NCBI RefSeq assembly: GCF_027213785.1
Contig: NZ_JAPWGO010000008.1
Span: forward strand, 2,308-66,307
Direction: 5' to 3'
DNA from: Limimaricola sp. G21655-S1
Lineage (GTDB): Bacteria; Pseudomonadota; Alphaproteobacteria; Rhodobacterales; Rhodobacteraceae
DNA length: 64,000 bases
In this document: piece after piece, positions 32,646 to 40,787 of the stretch
Layout of the letters: every line of letters begins with the position of its first letter
How positions within the stretch are numbered: position 1 is the stretch's first letter
The notes under the pieces: generated by a model
What the model was told of the DNA's origin: nothing
The model's database searches: none
The model's input: only the letters and a program-made list of their open reading frames with translations
Translations under genes and position numbers: made by a program

Positions 32646-35549
32646 TCATTCACCCGCCGACATCCGGTCGAAGACCTCCGCGATGTGCAGCGCCCGCCGC
32701 CTGGTCCCGTCGGCGATCTGATGCCTGCAAGAGGTGCCGTTTGCAATGATCAGCGCCTCCGGCGCGGCGCGGCGCACGGCCGGCAGCAGATCGGCCTCGC
32801 CCATGGCGAGCGACACGTCGATCGTGTCGGCGCCATAGCCGAAGGCCCCGGCCATGCCGCAGCAGGATGATTGTATCACATCGGCCTCGAGACCGGGAAT
32901 CGTGGCCAGCGCGCGGGTCATGTCGCCCATCGTGCCGGCGGCCTTCTGGTGGCAATGACCATGCACATGCGCCGTCGCCCGGGTCGCCGCGAAGGGCAGG
33001 CGCATCCGGCCGGCCCCGGTCTCGCGCGCCACGAACTCCTCGAAGAGCAGCGCATTGCCCGCGAGCTTCTCGGCCTCGGCCCCCGGCAGCAGCGCCTTGA
33101 ATTCGTCGCGCAGCGTCAACAGGCAGGAGGGTTCGAGCCCGATCACCGGGCGGCCCGCCTCGACATGCGGCAGCAGCGCCGCGAGCGTGCGCCGCGCCTC
33201 GTCGCGGGCGCGGTCGAGCATCCCTGCGGCGAGGTAGCTGCGCCCGCAGCAAAGCGGCCGTTCCCCCTCGGGCACCGCCGAATGCACCTTGTAGCCGGCG
33301 CGGCCCAGCACCCTCAGGGCGGCGCGGGGAATCTCGGGTTCCATCCAGCGGTTGAAGGTGTCGGCGAAGAGCACGACCTCGCCTGCGTCGCCCTTCGGCG
33401 CGGCATCGATCTCGGCCTCGCGGAAGGCGTCGCGGCGAAAGCGGGGCAGGGAGCGACGGGCCGAGATGCCGGTGACCCGCTCGACGAGCCGCGCCACGGC
33501 CGGGACCTTGTCGCGCAGCGCGAAGAGCGGGCCTGCCAGCGCGGCGAGATAGGCATAGCGCGGCATCTCGGCGATGAGCCGGTCCCTGAGCGGGAAGCCC
33601 AGCCGCTGGCCGCGCTGATACAACACCTCGGTCTTCATCTTCGCCATGTCGACGCCGGTGGGGCATTCGCGCTGGCAGGCCTTGCAGCCGACGCAGAGCT
33701 TCAGGGTCTCGGCCATCTCGTCGCGAAACAGCGCGTCGCGGCCGAGCTTGCCCGACAGCGCGAGGCGCAAGGTGTTGGCGCGGCCACGGGTCACGTCCCG
33801 TTCGTCGCGCGTCACCCGGTAGCTCGGGCACATGACGCCGCCCGAGAGCTTGCGGCAGGCGCCGTTGTTGTTGCACATCTCGATCGCGCCCTGGAACCCG
33901 CCCGAGGCGCCGGACCAGGCCGACCAGTCGAAGCCGGTGTCGAGATCGGCGAAGCGATAGCCCGCGGGGTAGCGCAGCAGCGACCGGTCATCCATGCGCG
34001 GTGGCTCGACGATCTTGTTCGGGTTCAGGCGGCGCTCCGGGTCGAAGGCGTCCTTCACCTCCTCGAAGGCGCGCACCATGCGGCGACCGAACATCTTCTC
34101 GTGGAATTCCGAGCGGACGATGCCGTCGCCATGCTCGCCCGAATGCGAACCCTTGTAGTCGCGCACCATGTCGAAGGCTTCCTCGGCGATGGCGCGCATC
34201 GCCTTCACGTCCTTCTCGAGGCGCAGGTTCAGGACCGGGCGGACATGAAGGCAGCCCTCCGAGGCATGGGCATACCATGTGCCTTCGGTCCCGTGCTTGC
34301 GAAACACCTCGCTGAGCCGGTCGGTGTAGTCGGCGAGATGTTCGAGCGGGACCGCCGCGTCCTCGACGAAGGAGACCGGCTTTCCGGCCTCCTTCATCGA
34401 CATCATGATGTTGAGGCCGGATTTCCTGAGCTCGCCGATATCGGCCATCAGCTTCGCGTCCCAGACCTCGACCACGCCGCCTTCATGTTCGCCGCCGCGG
34501 CCAAAGCCGTAGCCCAGATCCGACATGGTGTCGTGCAGTTCGCGGATCTTCTCGGCATTGGTGTCGGGATCGTCGAACTCGACGAACAGGAGCGCCGCCG
34601 GATCGCCCTTCACGAAGGCGTCGAGCGTCGGCACGAAGACCGCGATGTCGCGCGCCAGCGACAGCATGGTGCGGTCGACCAGCTCGACCTGTGTCGGATC
34701 GAGCTTCACCAGATGCTGCGCCGCCTCCATCGCCGCGCGGAAGGTCGGGAAGTGGCAGACGCCCTGCACCTTCTGCTGGGCGGGCAGGGGCGACAGCCTG
34801 ATCTCGATCGCGGTGGAGACCGCGAGCGTGCCCTCCGAGCCGACCAGCAGATGCGCGAGATTGACCGGATGACCGTTCGGGATCAGCGCGTCGATGTTGT
34901 AGCCGCCGACCCGGCGCTGCACCTGCGGGAACCGCCTGGTGATCTCGATCGCCTCGCGCTCGCCCAGGCCCAGGAGCCGCTGCATCAGCTCCTCCGGCAC
35001 GCGGTTGCCGGAACCGGGGCCGAAATCGAACTCGGTACCGTCCGACAGGAGCCCCTGAATCGAGATCACGTTGTCCCGCGTGGTGCCGTAGCGCAGCGAC
35101 CGGGCGCCGCAGGAATTGTTGCCGACCATGCCGCCGATGGTGGCGCGCGAGGCGGTCGAGACGTCGACGGGAAACCACAGCCCGTGCGGCCTCAGCTGGC
35201 GGTTCAGCTCGTCGAGGACGATGCCCGGCTGGACCAGCGCCCGCCGCCCCGCCACGTCGAGATCGAGGATCCGGTTGAGATGCCGCGAGCAGTCGAGGAT
35301 CAGCCCGGTATTGATGGTCTGGCCGCATTGCGAGGTGCCGCCGCCGCGCATGGTGACCGGGATCTCGGCCTCGCGGGCGGCCTCCAATGCGCGCGCCACG
35401 TCGGCCGCGCCCTTGGGCACCGCCACGCCCATCGGGATGATCTGGTAATGCGATGCGTCGGTCGCGTAGCGGCCACGGGAGAAGGCGTCGAACAGCACCT
35501 CGCCCTCGAACTCCTCCGTCAGCCGGCGTCTCAAGCCCTCGCGCAGCAT
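32646..35549 (-). CDS. FAD-linked oxidase / Fe-S protein, YdiJ (D-2-hydroxyacid dehydrogenase) type
   Basis: This 967-residue fusion oxidises a 2-hydroxy acid. An FAD_binding_4 domain (RGGGTSQCGQTIN, VGNNSCGARSLRYGT) and FAD-oxidase C-terminal domain (HSGEHGDG) form the N-terminal 530 residues. A ferredoxin-like part follows with CVGCKACQRECP and an earlier CNNNGACR...MCPSY. Two CCG-type regions (LCCGRSYLAAG, SSCCGMAGAFGYG) end the protein. I choose ATG 35549, behind GGGGGAT, where homology starts; an in-frame ATG 22 codons earlier would run through the operator dyad. D-2-hydroxyglutarate or D-lactate are substrates of relatives; this substrate is unknown. Confidence 0.88.
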   Translation of the reverse strand: MLREGLRRRLTEEFEGEVLFDAFSRGRYATDASHYQIIPMGVAVPKGAADVARALEAAREAEIPVTMRGGGTSQCGQTINTGLILDCSRHLNRILDLDVAGRRALVQPGIVLDELNRQLRPHGLWFPVDVSTASRATIGGMVGNNSCGARSLRYGTTRDNVISIQGLLSDGTEFDFGPGSGNRVPEELMQRLLGLGEREAIEITRRFPQVQRRVGGYNIDALIPNGHPVNLAHLLVGSEGTLAVSTAIEIRLSPLPAQQKVQGVCHFPTFRAAMEAAQHLVKLDPTQVELVDRTMLSLARDIAVFVPTLDAFVKGDPAALLFVEFDDPDTNAEKIRELHDTMSDLGYGFGRGGEHEGGVVEVWDAKLMADIGELRKSGLNIMMSMKEAGKPVSFVEDAAVPLEHLADYTDRLSEVFRKHGTEGTWYAHASEGCLHVRPVLNLRLEKDVKAMRAIAEEAFDMVRDYKGSHSGEHGDGIVRSEFHEKMFGRRMVRAFEEVKDAFDPERRLNPNKIVEPPRMDDRSLLRYPAGYRFADLDTGFDWSAWSGASGGFQGAIEMCNNNGACRKLSGGVMCPSYRVTRDERDVTRGRANTLRLALSGKLGRDALFRDEMAETLKLCVGCKACQRECPTGVDMAKMKTEVLYQRGQRLGFPLRDRLIAEMPRYAYLAALAGPLFALRDKVPAVARLVERVTGISARRSLPRFRRDAFREAEIDAAPKGDAGEVVLFADTFNRWMEPEIPRAALRVLGRAGYKVHSAVPEGERPLCCGRSYLAAGMLDRARDEARRTLAALLPHVEAGRPVIGLEPSCLLTLRDEFKALLPGAEAEKLAGNALLFEEFVARETGAGRMRLPFAATRATAHVHGHCHQKAAGTMGDMTRALATIPGLEADVIQSSCCGMAGAFGYGADTIDVSLAMGEADLLPAVRRAAPEALIIANGTSCRHQIADGTRRRALHIAEVFDRMSAGE

Positions 35550-35586
35550 CCTGTCGATCCCCCGGCCGTTCCGATCATATTCGTTC

Positions 35587-35625
35587 TTGACTCGAATTAT
35601 GAATTCAGAATTCAATCCAAGTCAA
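35587..35625. promoter_or_regulatory. Divergent promoters and operator-like dyad
   Basis: A 20-bp dyad at 35594-35613, GAATTATGAATTCAGAATTC, has only one mismatched pair and is strikingly AT-rich here. Outward-facing TTGACT boxes flank it: plus strand 35587-35592 and minus strand 35620-35625. Each has a possible -10 eighteen bases away inside or beside the dyad (plus TTCAAT 35611-35616; minus CATAAT, 35601 to 35596). A repressor bound to the dyad would cover both promoters. Confidence 0.65.
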
Positions 35626-35694
35626 CCGAGAGGCCCGGTCCCGTAATCCGGGGCCGCCAAGCGCACCGGGCCACCTGTCAAAGGAGCGTCACCC

Positions 35695-36882
35695 ATGCCT
35701 GCCGGCCGCCATTTCCTTCAGATTCCGGGCCCGTCCAACGTGCCCGACCGCATCCTGCGGGCCATGGATTACCCGACCATGGATCATCGCGGCCCGGCCT
35801 TCGCCGATGTCGGCCGTGCCGCGCTCGACGGTGCGAAATGGGTGTTCAAGACCGACAGCCGGGTGATCATCTACCCGTCCTCGGGCACCGGCGCTTGGGA
35901 GGCGGCGCTGGTCAACACGCTGTCGCCGGGCGACACCGTGCTGATGTACGAGACCGGCCATTTCGCGACGCTGTGGAAGGCGCTGGCGGAGCGGCTCGGG
36001 CTGAAGCCCGTGTTCATCGAGGGCGACTGGCGCCGCGGCGCCGACCCCGAGGCGATCGAGGCGCGGCTGCGCGAGGACAAGGGCCACGAGATCAAGGCGG
36101 TCTGCGTGGTCCACAACGAGACCTCGACCGGCTCGGTCTCGCCGATCGCCGCGATCCGCCGCGCCATCGACGCCGCGGGCCACCCGGCGCTGTTCATGGT
36201 CGACACCATCTCGGGCCTCGCCTCGATCGACTACCGCCACGACGAATGGGGCGTCGACGTCACCGTGTCCGGCTCGCAGAAGGGGCTGATGCTGCCGCCG
36301 GGCCTGTCCTTCAACGCGATCAGCGAGAAGGCGATCGAGGCCTCGAAGCGGTCTGGCCTGCCCAGATCCTACTGGGCTTGGGACGACATGATGGGGCCGA
36401 ACGACAAGGGATACTTCCCCTATACCCCGGCGACCAACCTGCTCTACGGCCTCAACGAGGCAATCGCGATGCTCAAGGAGGAGGGGCTGGCGAACGTCTT
36501 CGCGCGCCATGCCCGCCACGGCGAGGCGACGCGGGCCGCGGTGAAGGCATGGGGGCTCGAGGTGCTCTGCGCGCGGTCCGAGGATTACTCTGGCGTGCTG
36601 ACCGCGGTGGTGATGCCCGAGGGCCATTCCGCCGACCGCTTCCGCGCCACGGCGCTCGAGAATTACGACATCTCCTTCGGCAACGGACTGAGCAAGGTGG
36701 CCGACCGGGTGTTCCGCATCGGGCATCTGGGCGATTTCAACGACCTCATGCTCTGCGGCACCCTGTCGGGGGTCGAGATGGCGCTGAGCGATGCCGGCGT
36801 GCCGCATCGCAAGGGCGGCGTGCAGGCGGCGATGGAGGTGCTCGGCGGCGGCCAGTCCGCGCTTCGGGCCGCCGCCGAGTAG
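35695..36882 (+). CDS. Class V PLP-dependent aminotransferase (serine/alanine/aspartate-glyoxylate type)
   Basis: This 395-residue aminotransferase has the PLP lysine in VSGSQKGLMLPPG, the cofactor Asp in FMVDTISGLAS, and the opening MPAGRHFLQIPGPSNVP of serine-glyoxylate aminotransferases. SSGTGAWEAAL is the phosphate-binding loop. It transfers an amino group to glyoxylate or a similar oxo acid. The start follows AAGGAG. It diverges from the hydroxyacid oxidase: oxidation of a hydroxy acid to an oxo acid and transamination could be consecutive steps (inference). BhcA of the beta-hydroxyaspartate cycle is a close family alternative, but bhcB, bhcC and bhcD are not adjacent. Confidence 0.9.
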   Translation: MPAGRHFLQIPGPSNVPDRILRAMDYPTMDHRGPAFADVGRAALDGAKWVFKTDSRVIIYPSSGTGAWEAALVNTLSPGDTVLMYETGHFATLWKALAERLGLKPVFIEGDWRRGADPEAIEARLREDKGHEIKAVCVVHNETSTGSVSPIAAIRRAIDAAGHPALFMVDTISGLASIDYRHDEWGVDVTVSGSQKGLMLPPGLSFNAISEKAIEASKRSGLPRSYWAWDDMMGPNDKGYFPYTPATNLLYGLNEAIAMLKEEGLANVFARHARHGEATRAAVKAWGLEVLCARSEDYSGVLTAVVMPEGHSADRFRATALENYDISFGNGLSKVADRVFRIGHLGDFNDLMLCGTLSGVEMALSDAGVPHRKGGVQAAMEVLGGGQSALRAAAE

Positions 36883-37007
36883 CGCCGCGTGCCCGCCGCT
36901 TGGAGGAGATGGCGGGTTTCGGGCAGGGAGAAGGGCGGGGCGGACAGGGCCGGAACGGCCGGGCGCCCAGCCATGATCGAGGAATGTCCATCAGGGAGGA
37001 GGACAGA

Positions 37008-37985
37008 ATGACCATCAGGATTCTCGCGACCGCCGCGGTGTCGGCGCTGATCGCCGGCCAGGCGATGGCCGCCGAAATGACATTGCGTTTCGGCCATGTC
37101 GGCAACCCGGGCTCGCTGTTCGAGGCGACCGCCGAGCATTTCGCCGAATGCGCCAACGCGGCGCTGGGCGAGACGGCCGAGGTGCAGACCTTCGGCTCGT
37201 CGCAGCTCGGCAACGATCAGGAGATGCTGCAGAAGCTCAAGCTCGGGCAGGTGCAGTTCGCGCTGCCATCCTCGGTGATGTCTTCGGTCGACGACCGCTT
37301 CGGGGTGTTCGAGATGCCCTACATCATCAAGGATCGCGATCACATGCGCCGGGTCCAGTCCGAGATGATGGACACCTTCGAGCAGGCCGCCAACGACAAG
37401 GGCTATACCATCGTCGGCCTCGCCGAGAACGGCTTTCGCCACATCACCAACAACCTGCGGCCGATCAACGTGCCCGCCGATCTCGACGGGGTGAAGCTGC
37501 GGACCCCGAATGGCAGCTGGCGGGTGAAGATGTTCCAGCAATACGGCGCCAACCCGACGCCGATGTCCTTCTCCGACGTGTTCACCGCGCTGCAGACCGG
37601 CGTGATCGACGGCCAGGAGAACCCCTACGCGCAGATCGCCTCGGCCAAGTTCCAGGAGGTGCAGGACTATCTCTCGATCACCGGCCACGTCTACACGCCG
37701 GCCTACATCCTCGCCTCCAAGAAGCATTTCGACGGGCTGCCCGAAGAGGTGCAGGCGACGCTCAAGGACTGCGCGAGCCAGACCCAGGACTTCACCTACG
37801 AGCACGCGGCCAAGCTCGAGGTCGACCTGCTCGAAGAAATCAAGGCCGCCGGGGTCGAGGTGAACGAAGCCGACAAGGACGCCTTCATCGAGGCCTCGCG
37901 CCCGGTCTACGACGCCTTCGCGGCCGAGGTCGATGGCGGTGGCGAGCTGATCGATCAGGTGCTCGCGCTCGGCGGCTCGAGCTGA
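37008..37985 (+). CDS. TRAP transporter substrate-binding protein (DctP family)
   Basis: This 325-residue periplasmic binding protein has a Sec signal peptide (residues 1-22, ending QAMA), and mature part MTLRFGHVGNPGS like other DctP proteins. The Arg that holds a substrate carboxylate in this family is likely in GVKLRTPNGSW. The strong ribosome site AGGGAGGAGG precedes ATG 37008. A perfect 14-bp stem-loop separates it from the small permease gene, which fits a need for more binding protein than permease. Substrate is most likely a carboxylate; identity unknown. Confidence 0.92.
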   Translation: MTIRILATAAVSALIAGQAMAAEMTLRFGHVGNPGSLFEATAEHFAECANAALGETAEVQTFGSSQLGNDQEMLQKLKLGQVQFALPSSVMSSVDDRFGVFEMPYIIKDRDHMRRVQSEMMDTFEQAANDKGYTIVGLAENGFRHITNNLRPINVPADLDGVKLRTPNGSWRVKMFQQYGANPTPMSFSDVFTALQTGVIDGQENPYAQIASAKFQEVQDYLSITGHVYTPAYILASKKHFDGLPEEVQATLKDCASQTQDFTYEHAAKLEVDLLEEIKAAGVEVNEADKDAFIEASRPVYDAFAAEVDGGGELIDQVLALGGSS

Positions 37986-37990
37986 GGAAC

Positions 37991-38028
37991 GCAAGCGGGG
38001 CGCCTTCGATCAGGGGCGCCCCGCTTGC
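37991..38028 (+). terminator. Stem-loop between TRAP binding-protein and permease genes
   Basis: Bases 37991-38004 pair perfectly with 38015-38028 (14 bp, GC-rich, 10-base loop), starting 5 bp after the stop. There is no T tract, so it probably acts as a partial terminator or 3' mRNA stabiliser and not as a full stop. Confidence 0.7.
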
Positions 38029-38089
38029 CCATTGCCTCCCGCGCGCCCCGCGCGAGGCGGGGCGCGACCTGCCATCCAGCGAGCGAGCG

Positions 38090-38734
38090 ATGACACAGCA
38101 AGCGACGATCGGCGCCGGGCATTCGCTCCGCCGCACCCCCTCACAGGCCGCGAGGACCCGAAGGGCCATGCAAATTCTCAACCGAATATCGACCGTGATG
38201 GCGCTGCTGCTCGAATGGGTCATGGTGGCGCTGATGGTGACGCTGACCGTGGTGGTCATCGTCGCCGTGATCGCCCGCCTGATGGGCGAGAGCTTCTCGT
38301 GGTACGACGAGGTCGCCGCGATCATGCTGGCCTGGATCACCTATTACGGCTCGGCGCTGGCGGCGCTGAAGCGGCGGCATATCGGCTTCGACACGGTGCT
38401 GCTGGCGCTGCCGCCGCGGGCCCGGCTGGCGGCGCTCCTGTTCGGCGAGGCGGTGGTGCTGACCTTCTTCGCGCTGATGGCCTGGGCGGGGTTCCAGGTG
38501 CTGGCGATCCTCGAAGGCTCCTACCTCGTCTCGCTGACTTGGGTGCCCGTGCAGTTCACCCAGTCGGTGATCCCGATCGGCGCGCTGCTGTTCATCATCG
38601 GCCAGCTGCTGAGCCTGCCGGATTACTGGTCCAAGACCGCGCGCGGCATCTCGCTCGAGCATGCCGAGATCGAGGAGGAGGTCGACACGGAAATGAGCCG
38701 CAGCGCCGGCCACGTGATCGGGGAGGTGCGCTGA
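38090..38734 (+). CDS. TRAP transporter small permease (DctQ family)
   Basis: This 214-residue inner-membrane protein has four hydrophobic helices (about 37-62, 73-92, 117-137 and 158-176 from the chosen start) and the conserved FSWYDEVAAIMLAWITYYGSA and RRHIGFD segments of DctQ. It pairs with the large permease to import the solute with sodium. Start ATG 38090 gives a long polar N-terminus; ATG 38168, preceded by GAAGGG, would give a more typical length and cannot be excluded. The stop overlaps the next start (TGATG). Confidence 0.88.
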   Translation: MTQQATIGAGHSLRRTPSQAARTRRAMQILNRISTVMALLLEWVMVALMVTLTVVVIVAVIARLMGESFSWYDEVAAIMLAWITYYGSALAALKRRHIGFDTVLLALPPRARLAALLFGEAVVLTFFALMAWAGFQVLAILEGSYLVSLTWVPVQFTQSVIPIGALLFIIGQLLSLPDYWSKTARGISLEHAEIEEEVDTEMSRSAGHVIGEVR

Positions 38735-40014
38735 TGCTGATGCTGTTGATCTTCGTGGCGCTGGTGGCGCTGATCTGCATCAACGTGCCGATCGCCGTGG
38801 CGCTGGCCATGGCGGGGGTGATCGGCCTGCTGGCCACCGAGGGCGTCAACTCGCTCGCCGCCATTGCGCTCGACATGTATGGCGGCGCGACCAAGTTCTC
38901 GCTCATCGCGATCCCGATGTTCGTGCTGGCGGGCGCGATCATGAACGCGGGCGGCATCACCGACCGGCTGATCAACTTCGTCGCGGCGCTGATTGGCTTC
39001 GTGCGCGGCGGCCTCGCCATGGTCAATATCGGCGTGTCGCTGTTCTTCGCCGAGATCTCCGGCTCGGCCGTGGCCGACGTGGCGGCGATGGGCTCGATCC
39101 TGATCCCGCAGATGAAGAAACGCGGCTATTCCGGCGCGCTCTCGGCGGCGGTGACCTCCTCCTCGGCCTCGCTGGCGATCATCATCCCGCCCTCGATCCC
39201 GATGATCCTCTACGCGGCCTCGGCCAACACCTCGGTCGAGCAGCTCTTCGTCGCGGGGCTGGTGCCCGGCGTGCTCGGCGCGGCCGGGCTGATGGGCGTC
39301 GCCTACTGGTTCGCGCGGCGCTACAACCTGCCGACCGAAGAGGCCTTCAACATCCCGCGCCTCAAGGCCACCTTCATCGACGCGTTGCCGGCCTTCGCGC
39401 TGCCGGTGGTGATCCTGGGCGGCATCTTCGGCGGCTACGTCACCGCGACCGAGGCGGCGGGGCTCGCGGTGATCGCGGCGCTGGTGGTCTCGGCCTGGTA
39501 TCGCAAGGTCGATCTCAAGCATCTGCGGCAGGCGATGCTCGACGGCGGCATGCAGACGGCGGTGGTGATGCTGCTGGTCGCGGCCTCGGTGCTGATGGGC
39601 GGCTTCCTCACCCGGGCGCAGATCCCGCAGCAGCTGGCCGAGGGCATCCTGTCGATCACCAGCGCGCAATGGGCGATCCTGCTGATCCTCAACGTATTCT
39701 TTCTGGTGATCGGCTTCTTCCTGCACTCGGCGGCGGCGATCATCCTCGTGGTGCCGATCGTGATCCCGCTGATCCAGCAGGCCGGCATCGACCCGGTGCA
39801 TTTCGGCCTCGTCGTGACGCTCAACCTCGCCATCGGCCAGCAGACGCCGCCCGTGGCCTCGGTGCTGATCACCAGCTGCGCGGTGGCGCGGGCCAATATC
39901 TGGGAGGTCTCGAAGGTCAATGTCTACTTCGTCGGCGTGTTGCTCGCGGTGCTGATGCTGTGCACCTATGTTCCTTCGGTGCCGCTGTTCCTCGTGGAGT
40001 ATTTCTACCGATGA
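38734..40014 (+). CDS. TRAP transporter large permease (DctM family)
   Basis: This 426-residue transport subunit has about twelve hydrophobic segments and the elevator-type fold known for TRAP membrane domains. Typical segments are SGSAVADVAAMGSILIPQM, SSSASLAIIIPPSIPMI (sodium/substrate hairpin), and the second half repeat QQTPPVASVLITSC. It is coupled to DctQ by TGATG and to the crotonase by ATGA, which puts transport and metabolism on one transcript. Confidence 0.94.
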   Translation: MLMLLIFVALVALICINVPIAVALAMAGVIGLLATEGVNSLAAIALDMYGGATKFSLIAIPMFVLAGAIMNAGGITDRLINFVAALIGFVRGGLAMVNIGVSLFFAEISGSAVADVAAMGSILIPQMKKRGYSGALSAAVTSSSASLAIIIPPSIPMILYAASANTSVEQLFVAGLVPGVLGAAGLMGVAYWFARRYNLPTEEAFNIPRLKATFIDALPAFALPVVILGGIFGGYVTATEAAGLAVIAALVVSAWYRKVDLKHLRQAMLDGGMQTAVVMLLVAASVLMGGFLTRAQIPQQLAEGILSITSAQWAILLILNVFFLVIGFFLHSAAAIILVVPIVIPLIQQAGIDPVHFGLVVTLNLAIGQQTPPVASVLITSCAVARANIWEVSKVNVYFVGVLLAVLMLCTYVPSVPLFLVEYFYR

Positions 40015-40787
40015 GTGATGAGCTGATCACGGAGCGTCGCGGCGCGACGCTCCACATCGTCTTCAACCGTCCCAATGCGCGCAACGCGCTCACCTTCGGC
40101 ATGTACGAGGCGCTGGCCGAAGCCTGCGCCAACGTGCCCACCGACGGCTCGGTCCGCGCCGTGGTGATCTCGGGCGCGGGCGGCCGCGCCTTCGCGGCGG
40201 GGACCGACATGACCCAGTTCCGGGGCTTCGAGACGGCGGCGGACGCGCATGGCTACGAGGCGCGGATCGCCGAGGTGCTGGGCACGGTCGAGAGCTGCCC
40301 GCTGCCGACGCTGGCGGCGCTGAACGGTGCCTGCACCGGGGGCGGGGCCGCGATCGCGGCGGCCTGCGATTTGCGGATCGCGGCGGCCAACCTGCGCTTC
40401 GGCTTCCCGATCGCGCGGACGCTGGGCAACTGCCTCTCGGCCGCCAACCTCGCGCGGCTGTCGGAGCTCGTCGGCGCGGGGCGGCTGCGCGAGATCATCT
40501 TCACCGCCCGGCTGATCGAGGCCGAGGAGGCCCGCGCCATCGGCCTCGTCTCCGAGCTGCTGCCCGATGAGGCGGCGCTGATGGCGCGCGCGGACGAGAT
40601 CGCCGAGACGCTGGCGGGCATGGCGCCGCTGACCCTGCGCGCCACCAAGGAGGCGATGCGCCGCAACCGCGAGGCGCGCGCGGTGGAGGACGCCGACCTG
40701 ATCGAGATGTGCTACATGAGCGAGGATTTCCGCCACGGGATGGAAGCCTTCCTCGCCAAGCGCAAGCCGGAATGGAGGGGCAGATGA
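40011..40787 (+). CDS. Crotonase-fold protein lacking the usual hydratase glutamates
   Basis: This 258-residue member of the enoyl-CoA hydratase/isomerase superfamily keeps the CoA-binding and oxyanion segments (GRAFAAGTDMTQF; NGACTGGGAAIA), but both hydratase Glu positions are changed: GGGAA instead of GGGxE and FPIARTLG instead of LPEARVG. It therefore is probably not a standard enoyl-CoA hydratase; other crotonases act as decarboxylases, hydrolases, isomerases or lyases. It overlaps the TRAP large permease and the CoA-transferase genes by four bases each, so it belongs to the pathway of the imported acid. Confidence 0.85.
   Translation: MSDELITERRGATLHIVFNRPNARNALTFGMYEALAEACANVPTDGSVRAVVISGAGGRAFAAGTDMTQFRGFETAADAHGYEARIAEVLGTVESCPLPTLAALNGACTGGGAAIAAACDLRIAAANLRFGFPIARTLGNCLSAANLARLSELVGAGRLREIIFTARLIEAEEARAIGLVSELLPDEAALMARADEIAETLAGMAPLTLRATKEAMRRNREARAVEDADLIEMCYMSEDFRHGMEAFLAKRKPEWRGR

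Noticed and set aside
32871-37985. A 1704-codon plus-strand open frame
   Set aside because: It runs opposite the oxidase gene and then through the aminotransferase gene in another frame, and only its last 325 codons (from 37008) are the real TRAP binding protein. Long antisense frames are expected at this GC content.
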